Source: Paenibacillus pabuli NBRC 13638 (GTDB taxonomy: Bacteria > Bacillota > Bacilli > Paenibacillales > Paenibacillaceae). Taken from it: a stretch of DNA of 64,000 bases. The translations under genes were made by a program, and so were the position numbers. The stretch is from the NCBI RefSeq assembly GCF_001514495.1, contig NZ_BCNM01000023.1, forward strand, positions 62,001 through 126,000, written 5' to 3'. The notes below the pieces were generated by a model, which was not told the DNA's origin, did no database searches, and was given only the letters and a program-made list of their open reading frames with translations. Positions 1-9,009 of the stretch are shown here, piece after piece (the first letter of the stretch is position 1; the number at the start of each line of letters is the position of its first letter).

Positions 1-567
1 AGTGTTCTAATGCGTCCGGAGCTTGCACTGCAAAATACACCACAGCTTACCTTATTAACGGGTGTGGCGGTGTGTCGTGCCATTCGGTCATATACAGGTG
101 CTGATGCTGGGATCAAATGGCCTAATGATCTTTTGATAGATGGTCGCAAGGTATGCGGGATTCTGCTTGAATCAACCGTTGAAGACCACGAATTACGCTA
201 CTGTATCGCAGGCATAGGTGTGGATGTGAACTTCGATCCCAAGGATTATCCAGAAGATCTCATATCGATTGCAACGTCGCTTAAGATGGAGACGGGTCAG
301 TCCATAGATCGGACCAAACTTGCAGCAGCCATTCTCACGGAATTGGAACATTTGTATTTCTTGTACCAGAAAGAAGGATTTGGTGTAATCTCTTCGCTCT
401 GGGAAGCTTTATCCGTTTCAATGAATCGTGAGATTAAGGTGGCCAATCCACAGGGCGGTTTCGAAGGGGTGGCATTGGGTCTTGATCCTTCTGGAGCATT
501 GATTGTGGAGAAGCAAAACGGCGAACGGGTATCCGTATATTCAGGTGAAGTTTCGTTGGTAGATTAA
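1..567 (+). CDS. birA: Biotin-protein ligase, C-terminal part (5' end outside window)
   Basis: The reading frame is open to the left edge, so only the C-terminal 188 residues are present. The product would activate biotin as biotinyl-AMP and transfer it to a lysine of biotin-dependent carboxylases. The sequence shows the catalytic-core motif KWPND followed by GRKVCGIL, whose lysine matches the catalytic lysine of the family, then a GIGVDVNFD strand and a short SH3-like C-terminal domain ending in YSGEVSLVD. Whether the protein also carries the N-terminal DNA-binding domain of group II BirA cannot be seen. It lies directly upstream of the pan genes, as in Bacillus subtilis. Confidence 0.93.
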   Translation, partial: SVLMRPELALQNTPQLTLLTGVAVCRAIRSYTGADAGIKWPNDLLIDGRKVCGILLESTVEDHELRYCIAGIGVDVNFDPKDYPEDLISIATSLKMETGQSIDRTKLAAAILTELEHLYFLYQKEGFGVISSLWEALSVSMNREIKVANPQGGFEGVALGLDPSGALIVEKQNGERVSVYSGEVSLVD

Positions 568-624
568 AGAATATGTCGAAATTACACAGGTAAAATAAAA
601 CATAAAGCGTGAAGTTTGAGCAGA

Positions 625-830
625 ACTTTGGTATACTGTGTTCGTGAGGCGATATCGGCTAAGGCAGACCGAATTGCACTCCGGCAATAGTATGCTTTGT
701 TCTGCTTCAAATTGTGCATCAATCAGGCATGAACGAATGGTAATAAAGTGAGTTGTTGGATTCTGCTCTGAGCCGAAGAGGACCGAGACAGAAGGGACGA
801 TCGCAAGTGACTCTTTTTTGACTTTTCGGG
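625..830 (+). ncRNA. Structured 5' leader of the panBCD operon (candidate pan-type RNA)
   Basis: The 300 bases between birA and panB hold no credible gene but fold locally. A first stem pairs GCAGA (about 664) with TCTGC (about 704) and encloses an ATTGC/GCAAT hairpin. A second pairs TTCTG (about 769) with CAGAA (about 797) and encloses CTCT/AGAG. Both contain the string GACCGA next to a stem. A pan RNA motif, often in tandem, is known upstream of panB operons in Firmicutes. I could not run a covariance model, so the family call is an inference from position and tandem structure. Confidence 0.4.
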
Positions 831-861
831 ACTTTTTAGTGGAAAACTAAAAGGTTTTTTT
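831..861 (+). terminator. Terminator or attenuator just before panB
   Basis: A ten-pair stem (ACTTTTTAGT against ACTAAAAGGT, one G-U pair) with a GGAAA loop is followed by seven T. It ends about 20 bases before the panB ribosome-binding site and follows the two leader hairpins. It may end birA transcripts or act as a regulated attenuator of the pan operon. Confidence 0.7.
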
Positions 862-893
862 GTTGCGTTTAAATTGAAAAGGTGAGAGGAGCC

Positions 894-1778
894 ATGAAGA
901 AGATGGGAAACAAACAAGCACTGAATATTGTGAAAATGAAAAAATATAAACAGGACGGCGTGCCGCTAAGCATGATTACAGCTTATGATTATCCGACAGC
1001 CCAATTGGCCGAGGAAGCAGGTATTGATCTGATTCTGGTCGGTGATTCACTGGGGAATGTGGTGCTGGGTTATAACTCCACCTTACCTGTAACGATTGAC
1101 GATATGGTGTACCATACACGCTCTGTCGTGCGTGGTGCAGGAAATACGTTTATCGTGGCTGACATGCCCTTCATGACGTACCATGGCAGTGTTGATGAAA
1201 CGCTTAAGGGTGTCCGTCGCCTGATGCAGGAAGGTCATGCACAAGCGGTCAAGATGGAGGGTGGTCTCGAAATCGCTGATACGGTAAAAGCGGTTGTGCA
1301 AGCCGGGGTACCTGTACTTGGACATATCGGGCTTACACCGCAATCCGTGAATCAAATTGGCGGTTATCGCATTCAGGGCAAGGATGCTGCAGATGCCAGA
1401 CGGCTGATGGACGAAGCCAAGGCGCTTGAAGCGGCCGGAGCCTTCGGCATAGTACTTGAACTGGTTACCGAGGAGGTGGCAAGAGCCATCTCAGAAGAAC
1501 TGTCTATCCCTACGATTGGCATTGGCGCAGGTAGAGGATGTGATGGGCAGGTACTGGTCTTCCATGATGTGGTTCAGTACGCTTCTCCTTACACGCCAAA
1601 ACGCTTTGTCAAATCATATGGAGATGTAGGAACACTGATTCGCAGTAGCATTGCGTCGTATGTGAAAGAAGTCAAGGATCGTTCCTTCCCAGCAGAGGAG
1701 CATGTATTTACCGCGGCTGACGGCGTTCTGGATCAATTGTACGGACATCGCAAAGAAAAGGTGGAGACCAAGGCATGA
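894..1778 (+). CDS. panB: 3-methyl-2-oxobutanoate hydroxymethyltransferase
   Basis: PanB makes ketopantoate from 2-oxoisovalerate and methylene-tetrahydrofolate, the first committed step of pantothenate and coenzyme A synthesis in the cytoplasm. The 294-residue protein shows LVGDSLGNVVLGY near residue 45, ADMPFMTYH, VKMEGG and GIGAGRGCDGQVLV near the C-terminus, all hallmarks of the family, and its length is normal. An in-frame GTG lies 12 bases upstream, but AGGTGAGAGGA spaces better to the ATG chosen here. Its stop overlaps the panC start (ATGA), so the two are translationally coupled. Confidence 0.95.
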   Translation: MKKMGNKQALNIVKMKKYKQDGVPLSMITAYDYPTAQLAEEAGIDLILVGDSLGNVVLGYNSTLPVTIDDMVYHTRSVVRGAGNTFIVADMPFMTYHGSVDETLKGVRRLMQEGHAQAVKMEGGLEIADTVKAVVQAGVPVLGHIGLTPQSVNQIGGYRIQGKDAADARRLMDEAKALEAAGAFGIVLELVTEEVARAISEELSIPTIGIGAGRGCDGQVLVFHDVVQYASPYTPKRFVKSYGDVGTLIRSSIASYVKEVKDRSFPAEEHVFTAADGVLDQLYGHRKEKVETKA

Positions 1779-2671
1779 AAGTGATACGGACAATCGCAGA
1801 ATTAAGACAAGAAATCAGCTTGCAGCGTCAGTCGATTCGGTCCAAAGCGCCTGTTGTGGGACTGGTGCCAACGATGGGATTTCTTCATGAAGGCCATGCA
1901 AGCTTAATGCTTGCTGCCAAACAACAAAGTGATATTGTGGTATTGAGCATATTTGTTAATCCGATTCAATTTGGTCCGAACGAAGACTTCGAGAGCTACC
2001 CCAGAGATGAAGCGAGGGATGTAGAAACAGCTCGTGCACAAGGGGTGGATATCGTATTTATTCCCTCCGTTGAAGAGATGTATCCACAGCCGACACAAAC
2101 GACCGTATCGGTTTCTCGTTTAACGGATCGCTTATGCGGTGCTTCTCGTCCAGGGCATTTTGACGGAGTAACTACGGTCGTGTCGAAATTGTTTAATATT
2201 GTACAGCCAGAGCGTGCCTTTTTTGGAATGAAGGACGCACAGCAAGTTGCAGTAATCCAGCAAATGGTTAACGATTTAAATATGGCAGTAGAGATTGTAC
2301 CTTGTCCTATCGTTCGTGAGAATGATGGCTTGGCGCTTAGCTCGCGTAACGTATATCTGAGCGCTGAACAACGTCAGGAAGCGCTGGTTCTATCCAAAGC
2401 ACTGCGTGAGGCACAAGAAGCTGTAGATACAGGCACGGCGACAACAGCAGCGGAAATACGCAGTATATTACGTCAGAATATTGAGCACTCACCGCTGGCC
2501 GTCATTGATTACGCGGAAATCCAGGCTTTTCCAAGCCTAGAGCCGCTGGCAGATCAGGAAAAAGTTCATGGTCGTGACGATCTGTTGATTGCTCTTGCAG
2601 TAAAATTCGGCAAAACAAGATTAATTGACAATATAAGGCTGCAACCATCGGAGGTACTATCCCATGTTTAG
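1775..2671 (+). CDS. panC: Pantothenate synthetase (pantoate--beta-alanine ligase)
   Basis: PanC joins pantoate and beta-alanine using ATP through a pantoyl-adenylate. The 298-residue protein carries the HIGH-like MGFLHEGHASLM, FVNPIQFGPNEDF, the GMKDAQQ helix and the ENDGLALSSRN segment, all in family order. It overlaps panB by 4 bases and panD by 8 bases, so the three genes form a tight operon that supplies beta-alanine (PanD), pantoate precursor (PanB) and their ligase together. Confidence 0.95.
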   Translation: MKVIRTIAELRQEISLQRQSIRSKAPVVGLVPTMGFLHEGHASLMLAAKQQSDIVVLSIFVNPIQFGPNEDFESYPRDEARDVETARAQGVDIVFIPSVEEMYPQPTQTTVSVSRLTDRLCGASRPGHFDGVTTVVSKLFNIVQPERAFFGMKDAQQVAVIQQMVNDLNMAVEIVPCPIVRENDGLALSSRNVYLSAEQRQEALVLSKALREAQEAVDTGTATTAAEIRSILRQNIEHSPLAVIDYAEIQAFPSLEPLADQEKVHGRDDLLIALAVKFGKTRLIDNIRLQPSEVLSHV

Positions 2672-3047
2672 AACACTCATGAAATCCAAAATCCACCGGG
2701 CAACGGTAACAGAGGCAAACCTGAATTACGTGGGAAGCATTACCATTGATGAAGACCTGATGGAAACATCTGATCTGATGGAAAATGAGAAAGTTCAGAT
2801 TGTGAATAACAACAATGGTGCTCGTCTGGAAACATATGTTATCCCGGGACCACGCGGAAGTGGCGTCATCTGTCTTAATGGAGCTGCGGCCCGTCTGGTA
2901 CAGCCTGGAGATACCGTCATTATCATTTCATATGCAATGATGTCTCAAGAAGAGGCAAATAATCACAAGCCTACTGTCGTTTTCGTGGATGGACAGAATA
3001 AACCTGTACAAACGATGAAGCAGGAAGTTCACGCGACGATTATGTAA
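2664..3047 (+). CDS. panD: Aspartate 1-decarboxylase proenzyme
   Basis: PanD decarboxylates aspartate to beta-alanine for pantothenate. The 127-residue proenzyme self-cleaves between Gly24 and Ser25 in YVGSITID to create the pyruvoyl cofactor; that site is intact. The RTLMKSKIHRATVTEANL start, the GPRGSGVICLNGAAARL segment and the YAMM/VDGQN tail are typical. It is the last gene of panBCD and overlaps panC by 8 bases. Confidence 0.96.
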   Translation: MFRTLMKSKIHRATVTEANLNYVGSITIDEDLMETSDLMENEKVQIVNNNNGARLETYVIPGPRGSGVICLNGAAARLVQPGDTVIIISYAMMSQEEANNHKPTVVFVDGQNKPVQTMKQEVHATIM

Positions 3048-3140
3048 TCGACTGGTAAGGGGAATGAAATCGGTGCATTCTACAAAAAATGAGTACAGGT
3101 CACTGCACTAATCCATTTTTTCAAGGGTGGGGATGCATCG

Positions 3141-3794
3141 ATGTTCCAGCATGTTTTCGCAGAAATGAACGACATGTTAGATGAAATTATCAAGCGCTAC
3201 CCTTCTGCTGAAGGCCTAAACAAACAGGAGCTGCTGCAAAAGTGGAATTTACTGAAGCGGATGAGTGACGGGATGATTGATGAGTGGCTGATGTTTGAGG
3301 AAAAAATGAGTCAGGTTAGGGAGCAGGAAATGGATAAGCCGGCTTCTGCTTCCCTTGAACCTGAACAGGAAGCTGTGACCGCTTTGCCAGAACTCTATCT
3401 GGAATGTTTCAGTCGAGGACAGGGATATTTCAAATTGCAGATGTATCCACAGGCGATTATGCAATTTTCGAGAGTTGTGACCGACTATCCGGAAAGCGCA
3501 CTGACTCGTTTTTACCTAGCATTGGCTCATCTTCATTTGGAACAGACTTCAGAAGCTGGAATACACTTGCAGCGAATTATGCATTTAAATGGATCGCCGA
3601 GATTAAAAGGGCTGGTATGTAACGTTTTGGGCTGTATTGAGGCCAAGCTCGCGAACCTTGATGGTGCATGTTCCCTGTTTGCACAGGCGCTTCAGTATGA
3701 CCCGACGTTGACCGAACCGTTGTATAACATGGAAGCATGTCGATTGAACAACGGACAATTGCAATATGCAAATCAGCTGACGGCCCTGAACTAG
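3141..3794 (+). CDS. Tetratricopeptide-repeat protein of unknown function
   Basis: This 217-residue soluble protein has a helical N-terminal 70 residues (DEIIKRYPSAEGL, WNLLKRMSDG) and at least three TPR-like helical pairs from about residue 85: the first around FSRGQGYFKLQMYPQAIMQF, the second around RFYLALAHLHLEQ, the third around GACSLFAQALQYDP. TPRs mediate protein-protein contact; no catalytic motif is visible. It sits between panD and dinG with its own ribosome-binding site and a strong terminator behind it, so it is probably transcribed with or just after the pan operon. The partner is unknown. Confidence 0.75.
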   Translation: MFQHVFAEMNDMLDEIIKRYPSAEGLNKQELLQKWNLLKRMSDGMIDEWLMFEEKMSQVREQEMDKPASASLEPEQEAVTALPELYLECFSRGQGYFKLQMYPQAIMQFSRVVTDYPESALTRFYLALAHLHLEQTSEAGIHLQRIMHLNGSPRLKGLVCNVLGCIEAKLANLDGACSLFAQALQYDPTLTEPLYNMEACRLNNGQLQYANQLTALN

Positions 3795-3814
3795 GCCCGT
3801 TCGGTGGCAAGAAG

Positions 3815-3861
3815 ACGGTGTTCCCTCCTCTGGCATAGCGGCGGGGACACCGCCTTTTTTT
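3815..3861 (+). terminator. Rho-independent terminator after the TPR gene
   Basis: GGTGTTCCC pairs with GGGACACC (one G-U) extended by ACGG/CCGCC-side pairs, followed by seven T. It separates the pan/TPR unit from dinG. Confidence 0.85.
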
Positions 3862-3936
3862 GTCAGTTAATTTTCAAATGCCCTTTTTTTTGCTATGCTG
3901 TAACATAGACTGGAATGGAAGGGACCGTACATTGCA

Positions 3937-6798
3937 ATGAAATTTGCCGTATTGGATTTCGAAACAACCGGCACGCAGTCCGACGGCGAGATTATACAAG
4001 CCGGGCTTGCCATCATAGATCATGACTACAGCATAACTCAAATATATAGTTCTTATGTGAATCCGGGTGTGCCGATTCCTCCGTTTATAACGGGGCTAAC
4101 CGGTATTACCAACGAAGATGTGGCGGACGCTCCCTCATTGGAAGAGATGATGATGGAGATGGTTCCGTTACTGGACGATGTCGTTCTCGTTGGACATAAC
4201 GTTGCATTTGATTTTCATTTTCTTCAAAATGCATTGGATCGCTGCGGCTATTTGCCGTTCACCGGCCGTATTCTGGATACGATTGATTTCCTGAAGATCA
4301 CGTTCCCGTCACTGGGTTCATATCAGCTAGGCTATGTGTCTTCCGAATTTGGATTTCAGCATGACCGCCCTCATCAGGCAGATAGTGATGCGTTAGCTAC
4401 AGCTTTTGTATTACTGAAGTGTCTTGATGAGCTGCGCGCATTGCCTCTGATCACGATTCAGCGCCTCAGTGACCTGTTTGCACCGGAAGATAGTGACTTA
4501 GGTTGGTTCTTCGACGGTATGCGCACAGAGAAGGAAGCTGAGCCCATTCAGGATCTGGAGGGTCATACGTATTACCGACAGTTTGCCCTGAACGTAAGTG
4601 ACTGGACAGAGATTGGTGCACCAAGGGATGAGCGGGAAGGGAATCCCCTGGAAGGTATCAGCTTTGAACAGTATATGGATCAGGTACGAGAGAATTTGAA
4701 GGAAACGCTGGATCATTATGAGGAGCGCGAGGCGCAAACTCAGATGTTCAGCAGTGTACGACAAGCCTTGGACGAAGAAAAACACCTTTTGATTGAGGCT
4801 GGAACCGGTACAGGTAAGTCACTTGGTTATCTGCTGCCGGCCATTTACGAGAGTGTGAAGCAAGAACAGAAAGTCATGGTCAGTACACATACCATCAACC
4901 TGCAGGAGCAATTGAGAGAGCGGGATATTCCCCTGCTGACAAAAGTGGTTCCTTTCCCGTTTAAGGCAGCGGTGTTCAAGGGACGTGGGCATTATCTGTG
5001 CCTGCGCAAATTTGAGCAGAAAATCAATAAACGTGAATTCGCCACACCAAAAGAGGACTATTTTACTGCGGCTCAGATGATTGTATGGCTTACGCAGACG
5101 GAGACTGGTGACGATGAGGAGCTTAATCTCAGCGGACGCGGGGGAGACTTTTGGGAGACGGTACAGAGTGAATCGGAGTCTTGTCTCGGGCGCTCCTGTC
5201 CTTGGTTCCGCAAATGTTTCTACCATCGGGCCAAACATGAAGCAGGGTTATCCGATATTGTCATTACGAATCACTCTAAATTGTTTACGGATGTCAAAGC
5301 AGCGCATCAACTGCTGCCAGCCTACGAAAGTCTGGTGATTGATGAAGCACATCATCTAGAGGATGTGGCGGGTAAGCATCTTGGACTGCATATGAAATAT
5401 TTCACGTTGGTTCATACATTGACTCGGCTGTTTAAAGATAGCCGTAATGGCCAACTTCCGATGCTTCGTTCCCAATTGTCGGGTCATGAAAATTCGGTAC
5501 AGTGGGGCTCCATGATTGATCAGATGTTTCCGCTAGCAGTTGAAGTCAAAGAGATGTGGGATCGACTTAGTGATACATTATTCGGATTATTGCCTGAACG
5601 AACTGATGCTTCTCCAGGCGAGACAGGACAGTTCTCTCTTCGACTGAAGCCTTCGCAAAAACCAGCAAAATGGCAGGAATTGCAGGAGGTTGAAAACCAG
5701 ATTTATGTAACCCTGGGTGACTTCATTCGCAAAGGCGACAAGCTGCTGCTGGAAGTCAAAGAAGATCAAGATGATTATCAATCTGATAGTTTGATTACGG
5801 ATATTTCAGGTCTGCTGAAGGACTTGGCAACAATCAAGGATAATCTGCGTTTCTTCATGCGGATGGATGATACCAAAACGGTTTATTGGATGGAAGCCAG
5901 CGGCCAGTTCCGCAGTAAATCTCTGCAACTGTATGCTGTTCCTGTAGATGTCAGTGCACAATTAAAGGAAATGTTCTTTGATAAAAAGAAAAGCGTTGTG
6001 CTTACTTCGGCTACGCTCTCGGTAGACAAGTCATTTCAATTTATGATCGAGCAGCTTGGATTGCAGGAAGCTTCCGAGAATAACCGTCTGTTGACGTCCA
6101 TGTTGCCGTCACCCTTTAACTATCGAGAACAGGCTCTGCTCGTTATTCCACGTGATTTTCCGAGCGTTAAGGGCAGCGTAGGTGATGCCCATTTTGTGGA
6201 TATGCTCGTACACTCACTCGCAGAAACGGCCATTGCCACTCGTGGCCGTATGATGGTATTGTTCACATCCTACCGTATGCTGCGACAGGTCTACGATCCA
6301 CTTAAAGAGGCGTTGACTGGTAACGATATCTCATTATTGGGCCAAGGAGTGGACAGCGGCAGCCGTTCCAAATTGACACGCCGATTCCAGGACGCAAAAG
6401 CTACGGTGCTTCTTGGCACAAGCAGCTTCTGGGAAGGGGTAGATATTCCGGGAGAGGCATTGACTTGTCTAGCCATTGTCAGACTTCCTTTTCAACCGCC
6501 GAATCATCCATTGGTGGAAGCGAAGAGCGAGCTTTTGCAAGAACAGAAGAAAAATCCGTTTATGAAGCTGTCTGTGCCGCAAGCGGTCATTCGTTTTAAA
6601 CAGGGTTTCGGTAGGCTGGTTCGCACAGGTCAAGACAGAGGCATCGTGATTGTATACGATACACGCGTCATTGAAGCTTACTATGGCAAATACTTTTTAT
6701 ATTCATTACCAGGTCCCAAAATGGAGCATATGCTTGCGGAACAGATGGTTCCGCGAATCAAGGAATGGCTCGATAAGCCAACCGAAGAACAGCAATAA
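3937..6798 (+). CDS. dinG: DinG-family protein: DnaQ-like exonuclease fused to XPD-type helicase
   Basis: A 953-residue fusion for DNA repair. Residues 1-165 form a DEDDh 3'-5' exonuclease: DFETTG (D7, E9), HNVAFDFHFL and HQADSDA. The superfamily 2 helicase follows, with Walker A GTGTGKS at 289-295, DEAH at 469-472, and a C-terminal TSSFWEGVDIPG / RFKQGFGRLVR motif V-VI block. Between Walker A and DEAH lie four cysteines, C355, C416, C421 and C427, with the x4 and x5 spacing of the iron-sulfur ligands of Escherichia coli DinG. The Staphylococcus aureus fusion is reported to lack this cluster and to have no helicase activity, so this copy probably keeps both functions. It follows panBCD as in Bacillus. 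Confidence 0.92.
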   Translation: MKFAVLDFETTGTQSDGEIIQAGLAIIDHDYSITQIYSSYVNPGVPIPPFITGLTGITNEDVADAPSLEEMMMEMVPLLDDVVLVGHNVAFDFHFLQNALDRCGYLPFTGRILDTIDFLKITFPSLGSYQLGYVSSEFGFQHDRPHQADSDALATAFVLLKCLDELRALPLITIQRLSDLFAPEDSDLGWFFDGMRTEKEAEPIQDLEGHTYYRQFALNVSDWTEIGAPRDEREGNPLEGISFEQYMDQVRENLKETLDHYEEREAQTQMFSSVRQALDEEKHLLIEAGTGTGKSLGYLLPAIYESVKQEQKVMVSTHTINLQEQLRERDIPLLTKVVPFPFKAAVFKGRGHYLCLRKFEQKINKREFATPKEDYFTAAQMIVWLTQTETGDDEELNLSGRGGDFWETVQSESESCLGRSCPWFRKCFYHRAKHEAGLSDIVITNHSKLFTDVKAAHQLLPAYESLVIDEAHHLEDVAGKHLGLHMKYFTLVHTLTRLFKDSRNGQLPMLRSQLSGHENSVQWGSMIDQMFPLAVEVKEMWDRLSDTLFGLLPERTDASPGETGQFSLRLKPSQKPAKWQELQEVENQIYVTLGDFIRKGDKLLLEVKEDQDDYQSDSLITDISGLLKDLATIKDNLRFFMRMDDTKTVYWMEASGQFRSKSLQLYAVPVDVSAQLKEMFFDKKKSVVLTSATLSVDKSFQFMIEQLGLQEASENNRLLTSMLPSPFNYREQALLVIPRDFPSVKGSVGDAHFVDMLVHSLAETAIATRGRMMVLFTSYRMLRQVYDPLKEALTGNDISLLGQGVDSGSRSKLTRRFQDAKATVLLGTSSFWEGVDIPGEALTCLAIVRLPFQPPNHPLVEAKSELLQEQKKNPFMKLSVPQAVIRFKQGFGRLVRTGQDRGIVIVYDTRVIEAYYGKYFLYSLPGPKMEHMLAEQMVPRIKEWLDKPTEEQQ

Positions 6799-6921
6799 CA
6801 GACTACCGATTTCTTGTGCCCACTGCGTCATTGCATGTAGCCTGTGTTCAGCGGTAAAATTGATTAGATCATTCATTTGTTTCATGAGCCTGCAAGTAAT
6901 GCAATTATCTTTTATATAACT

Positions 6922-6990
6922 AGAGCATTCTGTAGAATTACTGTTCTTCTCGTATGAACTGATTGATGCAGGATGCTCGTCTTTTCATCT
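6922..6990 (+). terminator. Possible weak terminator between dinG and rex
   Basis: GAGCATTCT pairs with AGGATGCTC (one G-U) across a 44-base loop and is followed by a short T-rich run. The loop is long, so this is only a weak call. The rest of 6799-7023 shows nothing recognised. Confidence 0.3.
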
Positions 6991-7023
6991 ATCTATCGTG
7001 GCCTTGGTAAGGGGGAGCAATGA

Positions 7024-7677
7024 ATGAAATCAGATAAAATCTCGGAAGCCGTGGTGCGACGTTTGCCCGTTTATTTACGCTACTTAAATGAACTGCATCA
7101 GCGCGAAGTCAATACGGTTTCTTCACAAGAACTTGGACTGAGGCTGGATTTGAATCCGGCCCAGATTCGTAAAGACCTGGCTTATTTCGGTGACTTTGGT
7201 CGTAAAGGGATCGGGTATGACGTTTCCTATCTCATCGAGAAAATCCGCCATATTTTAAAGATAGACCAGCAGATCAATGTGGCTCTTGTCGGAGCCGGTA
7301 ACCTGGGACATGCACTGTCCAATTACAACGCATATCTGAAAGACAACATGAAGATTGTTGCTGTATTTGATGCCTACGGTCCGAAGATTGGAAGCCAAAT
7401 CAACAGCCTGACGGTACAGCCGATGAATGAATTAACAGATTCGATCAAAAAGGATAACATTCGCATCGGAATCATCACGGTTCCCGATACAGAAGCCCAA
7501 AATGTTGCGGATCAGCTGATTGAGTCGGGAATTGAAGCGATCCTGAATTTTGCACCAACAATCCTCAAAACCCCGCCGCATATTCGCATTCATCATGCCG
7601 ATTTTACGACGGATCTGCTTAGTCTGGCTTATTACTTGGAGAATGGAAAGGACGACGAGGAAGATGACGAGAAATAG
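7024..7677 (+). CDS. rex: Redox-sensing transcriptional repressor Rex
   Basis: Rex binds DNA when NADH is low and releases it when NADH rises, thereby derepressing fermentation and alternative respiration genes. The 217-residue protein has the N-terminal winged helix (about 1-80, with LDLNPAQIRKDLAYFG and GRKGIGYDV) and a Rossmann NAD(H) domain with GAGNLGHAL at 90-98. The C-terminal LSLAYYLE helix swaps between monomers. It overlaps mtaD by 14 bases. Fermentation genes hbd-ackA lie 4 kb downstream, but no Rex box was recognised before them. Confidence 0.95.
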   Translation: MKSDKISEAVVRRLPVYLRYLNELHQREVNTVSSQELGLRLDLNPAQIRKDLAYFGDFGRKGIGYDVSYLIEKIRHILKIDQQINVALVGAGNLGHALSNYNAYLKDNMKIVAVFDAYGPKIGSQINSLTVQPMNELTDSIKKDNIRIGIITVPDTEAQNVADQLIESGIEAILNFAPTILKTPPHIRIHHADFTTDLLSLAYYLENGKDDEEDDEK

Positions 7678-8968
7678 ATGGGTTATTCACAACGGCAAAT
7701 TTGCTGTTAGTGAGGGTGCGAATTGGAAAGTGGTTCACGGTTATATGATCGTAGAGAATGACCAGATTGTGCATATTGGTGAGACGTTGCCGGAAGGAGA
7801 CGAAAGTCTGACCAAGGTGGATGGAAAAGGATTGCTCTTCCTGCCGGGTTTGATCAATACGCATGGCCATGCAGCAATGTCCCTTCTGAGAGGTCACGGG
7901 GACGATCTGGCGTTACAAGTATGGCTGGAGGAGAAAATGTGGCCAATGGAAGCCAAAATGACCTCTGAAGACGTATATTGGGGCACATCACTTTCCGTGC
8001 TTGAAATGTTGAAAGGCGGAACAACTGCATTCCTCGATATGTATGATCATATGGATCAGGTTGCGAAAGTGGTGGAACAATCCGGTGTTCGGGCTGCTCT
8101 GGCACGTGGCGTAATCGGACTTTGCTCAGAAGAAGAACAACTGCGTAAACTGGAAGAGTCCGCAGCATTTGCCCGTCAATGGAATGGACAAGCAGACGGA
8201 AGAATTACAACAGTAATCTCTCCACACGCTCCTTATACTTGTCCTCCTGATTACATAGAGAAGCTGGTACAGGTTGCTCATGACCTGAATCTGCCTTTGC
8301 ATACTCATATGTCTGAAACACTTCGTGAAGTGGAGCAGAATGTAACTGACTATGGTCTTCGTCCTGTCGCACATCTGGAGAAATTGGGCTTCTTCTCACG
8401 TCCATCCCTGGTCGCCCATGCCGTTCATCTGAATGATGAGGAGATCGAGATTCTCGCACGGCATGATGTAGCCGTTTCCCACAATCCAGGCAGTAACCTG
8501 AAGCTGGCTTCGGGTGTTGCACGTGTACCCGACCTGCTGAAAGCAGGTGTGACCGTGTCCCTGGGAACAGACGGACCTGCAAGTAACAATAATCTGGATA
8601 TGTTTGAAGAGATGAGACTGGCTGCATTGATTCACAAAGGTGTATCCGGTGACCCAACGGCCGTTCCAGCCGGGGAAGCGCTGCTGCTCGGAACTTCGTA
8701 TGGTGCCAAATCGATTTTCCTGAACAATACAGGTGCTCTGCAAGCAGGCATGAAGGCTGACTTCATCGCACTTAACATCGAACAGGCCCATTTCTATCCA
8801 CATACCGATCTGATTTCCCACACAGTCTACTCGGCATCAGCCAAAGATGTGGAGCATGTGTGGGTCGATGGCAAACAAGTGGTCAAACATGGCGAATGTC
8901 TTACCATGGACGAAGAGCGCATTTTGCATGAGTCTCAGCTTGCATTTGACGGTCTGCTCGCCCGTTAA
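7664..8968 (+). CDS. mtaD: 5-methylthioadenosine/S-adenosylhomocysteine deaminase
   Basis: This 434-residue amidohydrolase would deaminate methylthioadenosine and S-adenosylhomocysteine to the inosine forms. Metal and catalytic ligands are visible: H67-G-H69, H213-T-H215, H252 and D303 (SLGTDGPAS). The frame is open upstream through rex, but the ATG chosen gives the usual MTRNRWVIHNGKF start and has a GAGGAAG site, leaving a 14-base overlap with rex. It provides an entry to methylthioadenosine turnover separate from the mtn genes found further on. Confidence 0.9.
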   Translation: MTRNRWVIHNGKFAVSEGANWKVVHGYMIVENDQIVHIGETLPEGDESLTKVDGKGLLFLPGLINTHGHAAMSLLRGHGDDLALQVWLEEKMWPMEAKMTSEDVYWGTSLSVLEMLKGGTTAFLDMYDHMDQVAKVVEQSGVRAALARGVIGLCSEEEQLRKLEESAAFARQWNGQADGRITTVISPHAPYTCPPDYIEKLVQVAHDLNLPLHTHMSETLREVEQNVTDYGLRPVAHLEKLGFFSRPSLVAHAVHLNDEEIEILARHDVAVSHNPGSNLKLASGVARVPDLLKAGVTVSLGTDGPASNNNLDMFEEMRLAALIHKGVSGDPTAVPAGEALLLGTSYGAKSIFLNNTGALQAGMKADFIALNIEQAHFYPHTDLISHTVYSASAKDVEHVWVDGKQVVKHGECLTMDEERILHESQLAFDGLLAR

Positions 8969-9009
8969 TCTCAGAATGGCAGCGTCATAGGGGAAAGGAA
9001 GTTCGGCTT

